Source: an uncultured Prevotellaceae bacterium
Lineage (GTDB): Bacteria > Bacteroidota > Bacteroidia > Bacteroidales > Bacteroidaceae
NCBI GenBank assembly: GCA_947170495.1
Contig: CAMVUB010000001.1
Span: 53,375 to 117,374, forward strand
Reading direction: 5' to 3'
Length of the DNA: 64,000 bases
A program made the position numbers and the translations under genes. Within the stretch, counting starts at the first letter, position 1; each line of letters begins with the position of its first letter. The notes beneath the pieces are model-generated. The model was not told where the DNA came from. It saw only the letters and a program-made list of their open reading frames with translations, and ran no database searches. Positions 53,589 to 60,699 of this stretch are shown one piece after another.

Positions 53589-54137
53589 TTGACTACCGCT
53601 TACCTCGCTCCCATCTCTTGGTACCAGCAGTACCACACCACCCTCCTCTCGGGCGGTGAGGTGCTCATCGACACTGCCGAGCACTATGTCAAGCAGACCA
53701 TCCGCAACCGCTGTACCATCGCCATGCCCGACGGCCCTCAGCACCTGATTATCCCTGTCGAGGCCGCATCGAGCCATGTGGCGATGCGCGAAATACGCAT
53801 CAGCGAGCACGGCAACTGGCGCCACCACCACTGGAACGCCCTGCGCACCGCCTACGGCAAGAGCCCTTTCTTCGAGTATTATGCCGATGAGTTCGCCCCC
53901 TTCTTCGCTGCGCGAACCCACGACAACCTCATCGACTTCAATGCCGCCCTCCACGAGGTCGTCTGCCGCCTCCTCGACATCACACAACCAGTGCCCCCTT
54001 CGCAGCGTCGCCTCCAGCCCGACGGCACCCCCCAACCCTACTATCAAGTCTTCGCCCCCCGCCTCGGTTTCCTCCCAGACCTCTCCATCCTCGACCTCCT
54101 CTTCAACATGGGCCCCGAATCCATCCTCTACCTATAA
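53589..54137 (+). CDS. WbqC-like family protein
   Basis: 182 residues from a TTG start directly after heptamer repeats; no ATG fits. YLAPISWYQQYHTTLLSG at the N-terminus and QTIRNRCTIAMPDGPQHLIIPV, HHHWNALRTAYGKSPFFEYY, and PRLGFLPDLSILDLLFNMGPE are the WbqC (PF08889-type) pattern. The family occurs in O-antigen and other glycan loci and may act as a nucleotide-sugar or amino-sugar modifying protein; function is not established. A bidirectional terminator follows. Confidence 0.85.
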   Translation: MTTAYLAPISWYQQYHTTLLSGGEVLIDTAEHYVKQTIRNRCTIAMPDGPQHLIIPVEAASSHVAMREIRISEHGNWRHHHWNALRTAYGKSPFFEYYADEFAPFFAARTHDNLIDFNAALHEVVCRLLDITQPVPPSQRRLQPDGTPQPYYQVFAPRLGFLPDLSILDLLFNMGPESILYL

Positions 54138-54141
54138 CGCA

Positions 54142-54178
54142 AAACCCGCCTCACAAGTTGAAGGCGGGTTTCTTTTTC
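54142..54178. terminator. bidirectional intrinsic terminator
   Basis: AAACCCGCCT (54142-54151) pairs with AGGCGGGTTT (54162-54171), followed by TCTTTTTC on the plus strand and TTTTGCG on the minus strand. It serves the WbqC-like and amidase genes. Confidence 0.9.
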
Positions 54179-54179
54179 A

Positions 54180-54647
54180 TCAGAACAGCCCTTTGGGCTG
54201 CAGGTCTTCGTAGTCGAGGAGGGCGTCGAAGCAGGGACATTGCTTGAGCCATTCGTTGGGCGTGATATGTCCGTTGCCGTCGCGGTCTGGCGACAAATCG
54301 CGGTGACCGAGGATGATGGCGTCGGGGTATTCACTGTGTAGCCGTGTGAGCAGAGCGCGCAGGCTCTTGCGCTGTGCCTTCGTGCGTGTGTCGGCCGCTT
54401 CGCCGTAGGCATCCAGACCACCCTCGTAACATACGCCTATCGAATGTTGGTTGTGGCCCTTGCAGTGGGCCCCGTTCTGGCTCAGCGGACGCCCCGTGTG
54501 GATGGTGCCGTCGCGCGTAATATAATAATGGTACCCGATATCCTGCATACCACGGCGGATATGGTCCTTGCGGCAGCGCTCGAAGCCATAGCATTGCCCG
54601 GCCCTGGTGGCCGAGCAATGAAGGATGATGAATGTGATCGTTCGCAT
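54180..54647 (-). CDS. N-acetylmuramoyl-L-alanine amidase, phage-type
   Basis: 155 residues from the ATG of MRTITFIILHCSATRAG. Amidase-2/PGRP fold: His in IILHCSAT, IGYHYYITRDGTIHTGRP, GVCYEGG, and the last zinc ligands in ILGHRDLSPDRD...CPCFD. It cuts the bond between muramic acid and the stem peptide. No signal peptide is visible. It lies downstream of smalltalk and the HU-HIG gene, a fixed trio in Bacteroidales genomes that also appears in prophage-like contexts. Confidence 0.9.
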   Translation of the reverse strand: MRTITFIILHCSATRAGQCYGFERCRKDHIRRGMQDIGYHYYITRDGTIHTGRPLSQNGAHCKGHNQHSIGVCYEGGLDAYGEAADTRTKAQRKSLRALLTRLHSEYPDAIILGHRDLSPDRDGNGHITPNEWLKQCPCFDALLDYEDLQPKGLF

Positions 54648-54656
54648 AACTGTCAA

Positions 54657-54761
54657 CTATCCAACGCAACTGGTTGTGGTGATAGACGTGAGGATGGCTG
54701 TGACAATGGTGATGATGATCTCACCAATTCGCTTCAATGTTTTCTTTGTTGTCTGTTTCAT
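54657..54761 (-). CDS. smalltalk-type small protein
   Basis: 34 residues: MKQTTKKTLKRIGEIIITIV, then TAILTSITTTSCVG. A charged N-terminus, one hydrophobic stretch (about 13-27) and a final SC-x-G are the smalltalk family form, always found between an HU-like gene and an amidase gene. Function unknown; it might anchor in the membrane, and the terminal Cys could be a lipobox remnant. It ends 9 bases before the amidase start and was too short for the supplied open frames. Confidence 0.85.
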   Translation of the reverse strand: MKQTTKKTLKRIGEIIITIVTAILTSITTTSCVG

Positions 54762-54767
54762 AATAGG

Positions 54768-54926
54768 AGACCCACCCCCAAACCCCTCCCGTCAGGGAGG
54801 GGAGCGGCTAGCGCGTAGTGGGGCTTACAGGGTCATTGTTCTAATGTTTTAGTAATTACTTGATTCCACTTTATGCCCCTTCCCGCAGGCCCCCTCCCTA
54901 CGGGGGAGGGGTTAGGGGAGAGGCCC
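54768..54926. repeat. two G/C-rich palindromic elements between smalltalk and HU-HIG genes
   Basis: 54768-54812 (GAGACCCACCCCCAAACCCC, CCCGTCAGGGAGGGGAGC) and 54872-54926 (GGCCCCCTCCCTACGGGG, GAGGGGTTAGGGGAGAGG). No gene between 54762 and 54926. Confidence 0.75.
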
Positions 54927-55406
54927 TTACTCGCCTTCCTCGTTCTCGGAGGTGACAGGTGACCAGTCGGCGGTCGTCTGCCCATCCTTCTGTGCGCGGA
55001 GCGCGGCGGCCTGTGCGGCGCGGGTGGCGACAGGTGCGAATTTGGCCTTCTTGATGAGGTTGTCGAAGGCGGTGCCGGGTGAATAGATGAGGTTCACGCT
55101 CTTGATATTTTCGGCGGTGAACTCCTTCGCTGTCAGGGCGCCTTCCGAAGAGAGCGATACGCTGAACTCGCCCAGCTTGCCCATCTGGATCTTCTTGCCT
55201 TCCAGCAGTTGCTCCACCAGGCACTTGGTCAGCAGGATGGCTACGGCGGTGATGTCCTCCTCAGCGTACTTGGCGCCGTGGGAGCTGATGTGTTCGGCGA
55301 ATTTCTCCAGCGTGAGCACCTCGATGACCTGTGCCGTGGCGTATGCCTTCTTGGGCTCTTCGGGGTGTGCGGGGTTCTGACGCATGACGATAGAATACGG
55401 AATCAT
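54927..55406 (-). CDS. HU-HIG family DNA-binding protein
   Basis: 159 residues. An HU-like fold: YSIVMRQNPAHPEEPKKAYAT at the start, LTLEKFAEHISSHGAKYAEEDI, GKKIQMGKLGEFSVSL and NIKSVNLIYSPGTAFDNLIKKAKF. It is the longer HIG form (HU with an N-terminal strand addition), not the chromosomal 90-residue HU found earlier. The C-terminal 35 residues are acidic and Ala-rich. In Bacteroidales it precedes smalltalk and the amidase, as here. The nearest -7 box is 250 bases upstream (55658-55665), giving a long leader with repeats. Confidence 0.9.
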   Translation of the reverse strand: MIPYSIVMRQNPAHPEEPKKAYATAQVIEVLTLEKFAEHISSHGAKYAEEDITAVAILLTKCLVEQLLEGKKIQMGKLGEFSVSLSSEGALTAKEFTAENIKSVNLIYSPGTAFDNLIKKAKFAPVATRAAQAAALRAQKDGQTTADWSPVTSENEEGE

Positions 55407-55518
55407 AATGTCTGACTGTTGTTTTTAGGTGAATGATAATGTGTGGATGAACTCATGCCTGCGCAGGCGGTGCAACGGGTTCTCAGGGATGCCGTAGGCG
55501 GTAGCGGGAAGAATAGCA

Positions 55519-55601
55519 ATCTTATGGGGTTAAGATTAGTCATCTTGTGGTGCTAAGATTAGTAATCCTATGCGCGTAAGATGCTGCATCTTATGGTTGG
55601 G
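55519..55601. repeat. 23-base tandem hairpin repeats in the HU-HIG leader
   Basis: Three full units and part of a fourth start at 55519, 55542, 55565 and 55588. Each holds ATCTTA...TAAGAT-like arms (ATCTTATGGGGTTAAGAT, ATCTTGTGGTGCTAAGAT, ATCCTATGCGCGTAAGAT). The rest of 55407-55780 shows no gene. Confidence 0.85.
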
Positions 55602-55657
55602 TGTCTTGCTTCTTCCGGCTCCCGGATGGGCACCCACCGGTGTCCCGTTTGCGAGTG

Positions 55658-55665
55658 CAAAGGTA
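55658..55665 (-). promoter_or_regulatory. -7 box upstream of the HU-HIG gene
   Basis: TACCTTTG on the minus strand, 252 bases before the HU-HIG start; the 23-base repeats would be in the leader. Confidence 0.5.
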
Positions 55666-55698
55666 CCACCTCCCTTTCCTCGCTCCGCATGTTCACTA

Positions 55699-55776
55699 CC
55701 TGATCCGTCAGATAATCACCTGTTCCGTCAGATAATTATCCCCCCGCCCTACGGGGGAGGGGACGGGGGCTCGGGG
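55699..55776. repeat. 20-base direct repeat and a G/C-rich element
   Basis: CCTGATCCGTCAGATAATCA (55699-55718) and CCTGTTCCGTCAGATAATTA (55719-55738) are adjacent. 55740-55776 is a G-rich palindrome (CCCCCGCCCTACGGGGG and on) that ends near the DUF4248 stop. Confidence 0.75.
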
Positions 55777-55780
55777 GCTT

Positions 55781-56017
55781 TTACGGCGGCCCTATGGCCT
55801 CGAAGATGATGCGGACCCAATCGATGCGGAGCAGGCGCGCCGTGGGTCGCCAACCGCGGGCACGCAGGGTGTCCGTGAGGCCCGGCATACGACGCAGGTC
55901 GGCGTTGAACAGTCGCAGCGCCCATGACGGGCTGCTGTCAGGGTAATACATCTCAGCCAGTTCCCCCTTTCCATAGGCTTTCACCGGCACCTCTTCCAGA
56001 TATTTTTCACTTCTCAT
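55781..56017 (-). CDS. DUF4248 domain protein
   Basis: 78 residues. VKAYGKGELAEMYYPDSSPSWALRLF and DWVRIIFEAIG match DUF4248, a small Bacteroidota family with a winged-helix-like look, found beside HU-HIG/smalltalk/amidase sets and in mobile-element edges. Function unknown; DNA or protein binding is plausible. A 16-base gap to the upstream gene suggests one transcript. Confidence 0.8.
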   Translation of the reverse strand: MRSEKYLEEVPVKAYGKGELAEMYYPDSSPSWALRLFNADLRRMPGLTDTLRARGWRPTARLLRIDWVRIIFEAIGPP

Positions 56018-56033
56018 TTTTCACTTTTCATTT

Positions 56034-56648
56034 TTATATAACGCAGTGGTCCCCCAGAATGGCACGTATCTGTTCTACGGTTGCGGCCTTCTGGCTCCGT
56101 TCCTGGTATGCACGCTCCCTCTCCTCGTGCATCTCCTGTTCCACCTCACGCACGAGCTCGCGGCGCTGCGCCTCCGTCTCGGCACGCACGATGGCGGGGT
56201 CGCGCCACCGGCGGTGTGCGGGGATGTTGCTGTACTTGCCGTTGACGACCTTCAGGAAGTTCGCCTCGCGCGTCAGCCACTCCATGTCCGCCTTGAAGCC
56301 GCGCTGCCCGCCGCCGTTGAGGAAGTCGCTCTCGGCCGCCATCGTCGCCATCTTCTCCAGCTTCGCCATGGGGTATTTGCGCAGCAGCGCCCTCAGCTGG
56401 TGGCGGCATACGCTGTCGAGCGTGTCGATAGCGGGGATGGCGGCCTGCATGCGGCACATCTCCCCGTTGAAGATCTCCACGAAGTACTGCAGGTCCGCCT
56501 CCGTGACCACCTCCAGGGGCTGGTCCTTCGGATACTCGCGCGCACCCGCGCTGGTTGTTGTTGTTTTTAAGGCCTCAGCAACAACAACAGCCTTCTTACT
56601 TTCTTTGCTTTCTTTTCTTTCTTTGCTACTTTCTTTCGTTGCTTTCAT
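56034..56648 (-). CDS. hypothetical protein with a replication-initiator-like C-terminal segment
   Basis: 204 residues from ATG at 56648, below a -7 box at 56685-56692. The N-terminus is a Lys/Glu/Ser run (KATKESSKERKESKESKK). Residues about 90-150 include MATMAAESDFLNGGGQRG, then ADMEWLTREANFLKVVNGKY, a segment I know from C-termini of DnaD/initiator-like proteins of Bacteroidales mobile elements. The last 55 residues are a charged helix (QEMHEERERAYQERSQ). Function not established; DNA-binding role suspected. Confidence 0.6.
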   Translation of the reverse strand: MKATKESSKERKESKESKKAVVVAEALKTTTTSAGAREYPKDQPLEVVTEADLQYFVEIFNGEMCRMQAAIPAIDTLDSVCRHQLRALLRKYPMAKLEKMATMAAESDFLNGGGQRGFKADMEWLTREANFLKVVNGKYSNIPAHRRWRDPAIVRAETEAQRRELVREVEQEMHEERERAYQERSQKAATVEQIRAILGDHCVI

Positions 56649-56684
56649 TTCTGTCTTTCTTGTTTGAGGGTTAACAAATCGCCG

Positions 56685-56692
56685 CAAAGGTA
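56685..56692 (-). promoter_or_regulatory. -7 box of the DUF4248 operon
   Basis: TACCTTTG on the minus strand, 37 bases before the 56648 ATG. Confidence 0.6.
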
Positions 56693-56709
56693 TGACAAGC
56701 CACAATAAT

Positions 56710-56747
56710 ATACCCCCTACAATGCACGTATATGTAGGGGGTATAAT
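56710..56747. terminator. hairpin between two hypothetical genes
   Basis: ATACCCCCTACA pairs with TGTAGGGGGTAT around an 11-base loop. It resembles the ACCCTCTATAG palindromes near 6651-6710. It may end the upstream gene's transcript. Confidence 0.55.
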
Positions 56748-56773
56748 GTACCTTGTGATCCCGTTAGAGATTC

Positions 56774-57304
56774 CTATCGGAACAAGGCTTTCAGCGTATC
56801 GCGGAATTGCAGAGACTGTCGCTGGTCAAGGGCATCGTGGTAGTCGCGGTACATATTACGTCGGTTCCACAGCGTCTCAAAAGCTTTCCATTTATCTTTG
56901 ATGCTCAGCCGCACGGCCATCTCATCGGCCAAGATGGCAGACTGCGTTCGTGAGATGGCCGGCTGATAGCGGTCATCCACATATCCCGCCTCCAGGACTT
57001 TCTGCCATAGCTCCATCGCCGCTTCTGTGCTTAGCGCTTCGGGCATAGCATTCCCCTCTGTTCTCCCATCCCTAACCTCCCCCTCTTTGAAAGAGAGGGG
57101 GCGGGGGGGTGAGTCTATATACTGGTTCTCCACCCTGTCCACATGTTGGCTGCCGCTGGCATAGATGTTGATGATGTTGCCGCCGTGGTGATGATCTGCC
57201 TGGTGCAGGCGCTCCAGCAACTCATTCAGTTTCTTCAGGACCTCGGCGGGCAGCACATCGCCGAGTCCACCCAGTTCTCCCAGGTCTTCTCCGTTGATAT
57301 TCAT
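56774..57304 (-). CDS. hypothetical protein with an in-frame repeat element
   Basis: 176 residues, no signal peptide. Residues about 38-62 read HHHGGNIINIYASGSQHVDRVENQY, of a type I have seen in short Bacteroidales proteins of unknown role. The C-terminal half is helical (AISRTQSAILADEMAVRLSI, WKAFETLWNRRNMYRDYHDA). The linker SPPRPLSFKEGEVRDG is coded by a G/C-rich palindrome at 57075-57118, the twin of the one in the phosphoesterase gene. Not otherwise recognised. Confidence 0.6.
   Translation of the reverse strand: MNINGEDLGELGGLGDVLPAEVLKKLNELLERLHQADHHHGGNIINIYASGSQHVDRVENQYIDSPPRPLSFKEGEVRDGRTEGNAMPEALSTEAAMELWQKVLEAGYVDDRYQPAISRTQSAILADEMAVRLSIKDKWKAFETLWNRRNMYRDYHDALDQRQSLQFRDTLKALFR
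57075..57118. repeat. G/C-rich palindromic element in a hypothetical gene
   Basis: CCCCCTCTTTGAAAGAGAGG, then GGGCGGGGGGGTGAGTC. The core equals that at 7207-7228. Confidence 0.8.
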
Positions 57305-57372
57305 ATTCCTATATACGAATTAAAAGATGATAAAAAGAGGATGATGGAAAAACGGAGAGCGTGGACTTGTTA

Positions 57373-57545
57373 CTAGGCAATAACACCAGCCCTATCGGGG
57401 TCGCAATTCCCACTCGCAGATGTTATGCCAAAAAGCCCACGCTTCCGTAAGGCATGCGTGAGCCGGCAGACATCCTTTCCTGCGAGTATTGCCTGTTGAA
57501 TTGCGACTTCGATAGGGCTGCAAAGAAAGCTGTCGTTGCTCTTTG
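57373..57545 (-). ncRNA. candidate rod-shaped structured RNA
   Basis: The minus-strand transcript from a TACCTTTG box folds on itself: 57387-57397 with 57510-57520 (11 perfect pairs), 57401-57409 with 57498-57506 (9), 57412-57419 with 57480-57487 (8), a short 57422-57425/57470-57473-region stem, and an apical stem 57435-57442 with 57456-57463. A 10-base bulge on one side contains a sequence complementary to AGGCAATA at 57375-57382, allowing an alternative pairing or pseudoknot. The shape recalls 6S RNA, but no match to a named family was confirmed. Start and end are approximate and no U-run terminator is clear. Confidence 0.5.
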
Positions 57546-57549
57546 GGCG

Positions 57550-57557
57550 CAAAGGTA
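57550..57557 (-). promoter_or_regulatory. -7 box of the candidate structured RNA
   Basis: TACCTTTG on the minus strand, directly before the self-complementary region. Confidence 0.55.
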
Positions 57558-57654
57558 CTCCATTCCTTTGATTCGCCCAAAACTTCATGTATTTTTTAAG
57601 GACTCATAACGTGATTATCGTCCGAAAATCTTTATTCGCTACTCTTCCATTTTC

Positions 57655-57706
57655 CGTAGCTCCGTAGATTCGTTATTCCATAGTTCCGTGGTTCCGTAGT
57701 TCCGTA
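57655..57706. repeat. heptamer repeats GTTCCGT/AGTTCCG
   Basis: GTAGCTCCGTAGATTCGTTA and on, then TAGTTCCGTGGTTCCGTAG: seven-base units of the CCGTAGT kind. Confidence 0.7.
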
Positions 57707-57712
57707 ACCCTA

Positions 57713-57790
57713 CTACCTCACCACTACCTTCTTCCCGTCACGGATATAGATGCCCTTGGTTGGTGGCTTCAATTGTTTTGCTCGGATTTC
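57713..57790 (-). pseudogene. orphan C-terminal tail of a secreted protein
   Basis: In a frame different from the lipoprotein upstream, the minus strand reads AKQLKPPTKGIYIRDGKKVV then VR and a stop (57713-57715). This is the sorting-type tail of Prevotella secreted proteins with no protein in front of it. Either the front of the gene was lost when the A/T-rich island came in, or a frameshift split it from the lipoprotein gene. Confidence 0.6.
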
Positions 57791-58521
57791 AGATATACGT
57801 AGGGATCATAAAAATCCGAACTGAGGTTGATCTTACCTTCATCCTGCCATTGATGCTGTTTGGTTCGGATATATCCCTGCCCGTCTATTGAATACTCCGT
57901 TTCTATAACATCACATGCGCAAAATTCTGTCGTGGAATCAGCAGCTGCTGCGTCGAAAACAAACTGTCGCATTGTAAGCTGTAAGGGAGAAAGACAACTT
58001 TTAATGGCATAGCATCTGATATTATCTCCATCTGTCCTTCCAAGAATCTGGGAATCTATCATCCGCCTTTCTTGCAAAGAATATGTAACCAATATTGTTT
58101 CGTCATAATGTTCAGTATATTCCTCTTTGGAATCTCCCATTCGTAACAGAGTAACGTATGCGTATGGATATTCTTGGACACAGACGCCAGGATAATAAAC
58201 GCAGCTACTATCAGCGGAAACGGGGTATAAATCACGATATCGTTCCATCTTCTGATAAAACTCATCTGCGGAGACAAGAGAAAATCCAAATAGCTTCGAG
58301 CCAAGGCTAGCTTCGACAGAAGCGGTGTCTTTAAACAGCTGAAGATAAGATGCGAATCTGATGGAATCCTCTTTCTCCTGATTTGACATAACATCATGAA
58401 CGTCCGTCATTTCAACAGGTATGCTGTCTGCGCTTATATCCTCTTGGCCATGCTGGGAACCAGCGTGGCAAGACACAAGGAAAAAAGGAGTCAAGAGCAG
58501 TATGATTAAAGCATGTTTCAT
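57769..58521 (-). CDS. small lipoprotein downstream of leader protein 1
   Basis: 250 residues from MKHALIILLLTPFFLVSCHAG, a signal peptide with lipobox VSC. The longer frame was rejected because the -7 box at 58543-58550 overlaps its start. The mature protein has Ser/Asp-rich and Tyr-rich stretches (YRDLYPVSADSSCVYYPGVC) and a beta-rich C-terminus (EYSIDGQGYIRTKQHQWQ). Not recognised. It has its own promoter and lies 75 bases after the cysteine-peptidase-like leader protein; partner or immunity role is inference only. Confidence 0.65.
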   Translation of the reverse strand: MKHALIILLLTPFFLVSCHAGSQHGQEDISADSIPVEMTDVHDVMSNQEKEDSIRFASYLQLFKDTASVEASLGSKLFGFSLVSADEFYQKMERYRDLYPVSADSSCVYYPGVCVQEYPYAYVTLLRMGDSKEEYTEHYDETILVTYSLQERRMIDSQILGRTDGDNIRCYAIKSCLSPLQLTMRQFVFDAAAADSTTEFCACDVIETEYSIDGQGYIRTKQHQWQDEGKINLSSDFYDPYVYLKSEQNN

Positions 58522-58542
58522 ATACCTAAATTGTTTCATTTG

Positions 58543-58550
58543 CAAAGGTA
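58543..58550 (-). promoter_or_regulatory. -7 box of the small lipoprotein gene
   Basis: TACCTTTG on the minus strand, 22 bases before the ATG at 58521. Confidence 0.55.
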
Positions 58551-58596
58551 TGACGTAAAGCCTCTCTTTGCAAATGAAACACTCGTTTTTAACAAA

Positions 58597-59784
58597 TTAT
58601 AAGTCTTCGTTATAATTAACGCGGGTTACTATATAATGATGTGTTTTATTGGGGGTGTCTACATAATCTCCGACCAAATATCCATCTTGAATATATAATA
58701 TGTTTTCACTACGTGTCCCTTTATCTCGATTGTTTGTCCTAGGGTCAAAATAATGATAAAAGACCGAACCTGCTATAGTGTATTTACCTACAATGAGGAT
58801 AAAATGATCACTTCCTCTATCTAAGTTGGGACGTTCATTCACAGGCTTATAGTCAACTCCAACGATAACAGCCCGTCCTTTTTGAAGCTCTGAATCTAAA
58901 TAATTCAAACCTTCTTGGAATCTTGGGTCTGGTGCATAAGGTTTGTCGTCGCGATTTCTAGTCATGGGAATAAACTGCCCGTTGGATGATGTATAGCCTG
59001 CATTGTTTTGCATTGTCTGACATGTCTTTCTGCAATCTCCCTGTCCTTGTGGCAACCATTGCGATGTATCCATCACGTCGTATTGACCAAAATGTTCATT
59101 TAATACATTGTTAGACGGTCCTATATTGTTGTTGGGTACTGATTGCATATATGCGATGCTATTTGGGCTGTTGGGGTCTGCTCCCATTACGAAGCCTCCA
59201 TTCCACATCCCCTTTTTGATTTGATCTTCAGCATATTCAAAACTATAAATGGGTATTCCGTTGATATAAGTGATGATACCATTAGAAGGAGATGTGGGTG
59301 TTTGGTTTGTTTCCCCAGTAGGAAGACCAGGCGTTCCTCCTCCGCCTTGATTATCGTTCTGAGTAGAATCTCCATTTGTAGATTGCTCATCTGGAGTGGG
59401 AACTGTATTGTTTTGCTCATCAGTGTTTCCTCCATCAGGGCTTCCACCACCAGTGTATCCTCCACCTGTATTTCCTCCACCAATTTGTCCTCCACCTATA
59501 TTTTCACCACCGCCTCCATTGCCAGGATGTATGTCAACTGAGGGCATGACATAAACTCCATTGACATACCCTCCTTTCCATGTCCCACTGTTCATCATTT
59601 CTTCCATTTCTTCTTCCGTATAAGTCCCATAATCCCAAGTGCCATCATCGTCGGGATTAACGACACCTGATGCGACCATCCCAGAGATGACTACTCCAGA
59701 ATCAACGATACCAGAAGAGTCTAAAAGGTCACTTGAAGTTGGGGAACCTGAGCCTGCATAATTTGTTAATGTGTACTTTTTCAT
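58597..59784 (-). CDS. leader-domain protein 1 with C39/papain-like C-terminal domain
   Basis: 395 residues, no classical signal peptide. Residues 1-80 (MKKYTLTNYAGSG, SGIVDSG-VVISG-MVASG-VVNPDDD, WDYGTYTEEEMEEMM, WKGGYVNGVYVMP) are nearly shared with the protein at 61273-62106. A Gly-rich linker of GGGxx pentads (about 88-120) and a Thr/Gln/Asn-rich run follow. WNGGFVMGADPN repeats a piece of the leader's WKGG(Y/F)VNG. The C-terminal domain (about 240-395) has QGQGDCRKTCQTMQN (Cys251), SDHFILIVGKY (His327) and HYFDPRTN (Asp347), the order of a C39-like/papain-like peptidase. Function unknown. 57 bases after the GT2 gene. Confidence 0.7.
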   Translation of the reverse strand: MKKYTLTNYAGSGSPTSSDLLDSSGIVDSGVVISGMVASGVVNPDDDGTWDYGTYTEEEMEEMMNSGTWKGGYVNGVYVMPSVDIHPGNGGGGENIGGGQIGGGNTGGGYTGGGSPDGGNTDEQNNTVPTPDEQSTNGDSTQNDNQGGGGTPGLPTGETNQTPTSPSNGIITYINGIPIYSFEYAEDQIKKGMWNGGFVMGADPNSPNSIAYMQSVPNNNIGPSNNVLNEHFGQYDVMDTSQWLPQGQGDCRKTCQTMQNNAGYTSSNGQFIPMTRNRDDKPYAPDPRFQEGLNYLDSELQKGRAVIVGVDYKPVNERPNLDRGSDHFILIVGKYTIAGSVFYHYFDPRTNNRDKGTRSENILYIQDGYLVGDYVDTPNKTHHYIVTRVNYNEDL

Positions 59785-59841
59785 TTGTAAACGATGTTTT
59801 AAATGTTAATATTAGTAAGTGATGATGTGGCGTGAGAGATG

Positions 59842-60699
59842 TCAAGAATCTCTTACACCAGTTGCGAACAAACCTTTATCGTGAATTTGCTTAAGCAATT
59901 GATACATGAGAAGGATTACATTGTCGCCTTGAATGAGTTGTACGCTATTAAGCACCAGCATCTGATGGTAGTATTTAATGATATTCTTCCTATTTGGATG
60001 TATAATACGTTGCAGCAGTTCTTCCACAATGTCTTGTTGAATGCGCAGACGCGTTTGCCATTGCTCATGCGCATAGACAATTGACACTTGTGAATCACAG
60101 AGTCTCCGCCGTATCAAAGGCTTTTCTATGACATAAAATTGTCCGCCGAAACGTGCAATGTCTGCCCATAGTTTATAGTCTTCAGCATAAGGATATTCCT
60201 TATAACGGATATTGTGTTTCCTCAGGAAACTCTTACGGATCATCGCCGTAGGATGGATAAGGAAATTGCCTGTCAATAGCCAGAAGAAAGGGTCTGGAAT
60301 CAGCCCTTTTACATGACTACCCAACAACCCGCTCTGACTACCGAATGCTTTAGCCCATGAAAAGCAAGCTGCAATATCCAAATGATGATACATCATGAAC
60401 ACCTGCTCCTCTAAACGCGTTGGTTCCATCATATCGTCAGCATCCAATCGTGCAATATAATCTCCATGACAGTGGCGAAGACCAATGTTTAGGGAACGAA
60501 TATAATCATGTTCCGCTTCGACAACATGGATACGCTCGTCTTTATATGAACGCATGATTTCCAACGTCCTGTCTGTCGAGCCATCATCCACGAGGATTAA
60601 ATGAAAATCTCTATAGGTCTGTGCCAAGACACTGTCAATGGCATCGGATATGAAAGTCTCCGAATTATAGGCACAGAGCAATACACTTATGGTTCCCAT
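59842..60699 (-). CDS. family 2 glycosyltransferase
   Basis: About 285 residues. GTISVLLCAYNSETFISDAI at the start, ILVDDGSTDRTLEI, and IARLDADDMMEPTRL (the D-x-D site), with KEYPYAEDYKLWADIARFGG as the acceptor-side ED motif: a standard inverting GT2 (GT-A). The start could be the GTG/ATG at 60708 or the ATG at 60699; it overlaps the upstream lipoprotein gene by 13 or more bases. Its place between a lipoprotein and leader protein 1 suggests that it glycosylates one of them or a shared surface glycan. Confidence 0.88.
   Translation of the reverse strand: MGTISVLLCAYNSETFISDAIDSVLAQTYRDFHLILVDDGSTDRTLEIMRSYKDERIHVVEAEHDYIRSLNIGLRHCHGDYIARLDADDMMEPTRLEEQVFMMYHHLDIAACFSWAKAFGSQSGLLGSHVKGLIPDPFFWLLTGNFLIHPTAMIRKSFLRKHNIRYKEYPYAEDYKLWADIARFGGQFYVIEKPLIRRRLCDSQVSIVYAHEQWQTRLRIQQDIVEELLQRIIHPNRKNIIKYYHQMLVLNSVQLIQGDNVILLMYQLLKQIHDKGLFATGVRDS

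Noticed and set aside
54180..57304. Complete prophage
   Set aside because: No integrase, terminase, capsid or tail genes; only the small amidase cassette is present.
57373..57545. Retron, CRISPR remnant or tRNA-like element
   Set aside because: No reverse transcriptase or cas gene nearby; copies are inverted, not direct; no acceptor or T-arm.
57373..57588. 71- and 62-codon frames over the structured RNA
   Set aside because: They start in or before the promoter box and have no family features.
59839..60084. Plus-strand 81-codon frame opposite the GT2 gene
   Set aside because: Shadow of a gene with clear GT2 motifs on the other strand.
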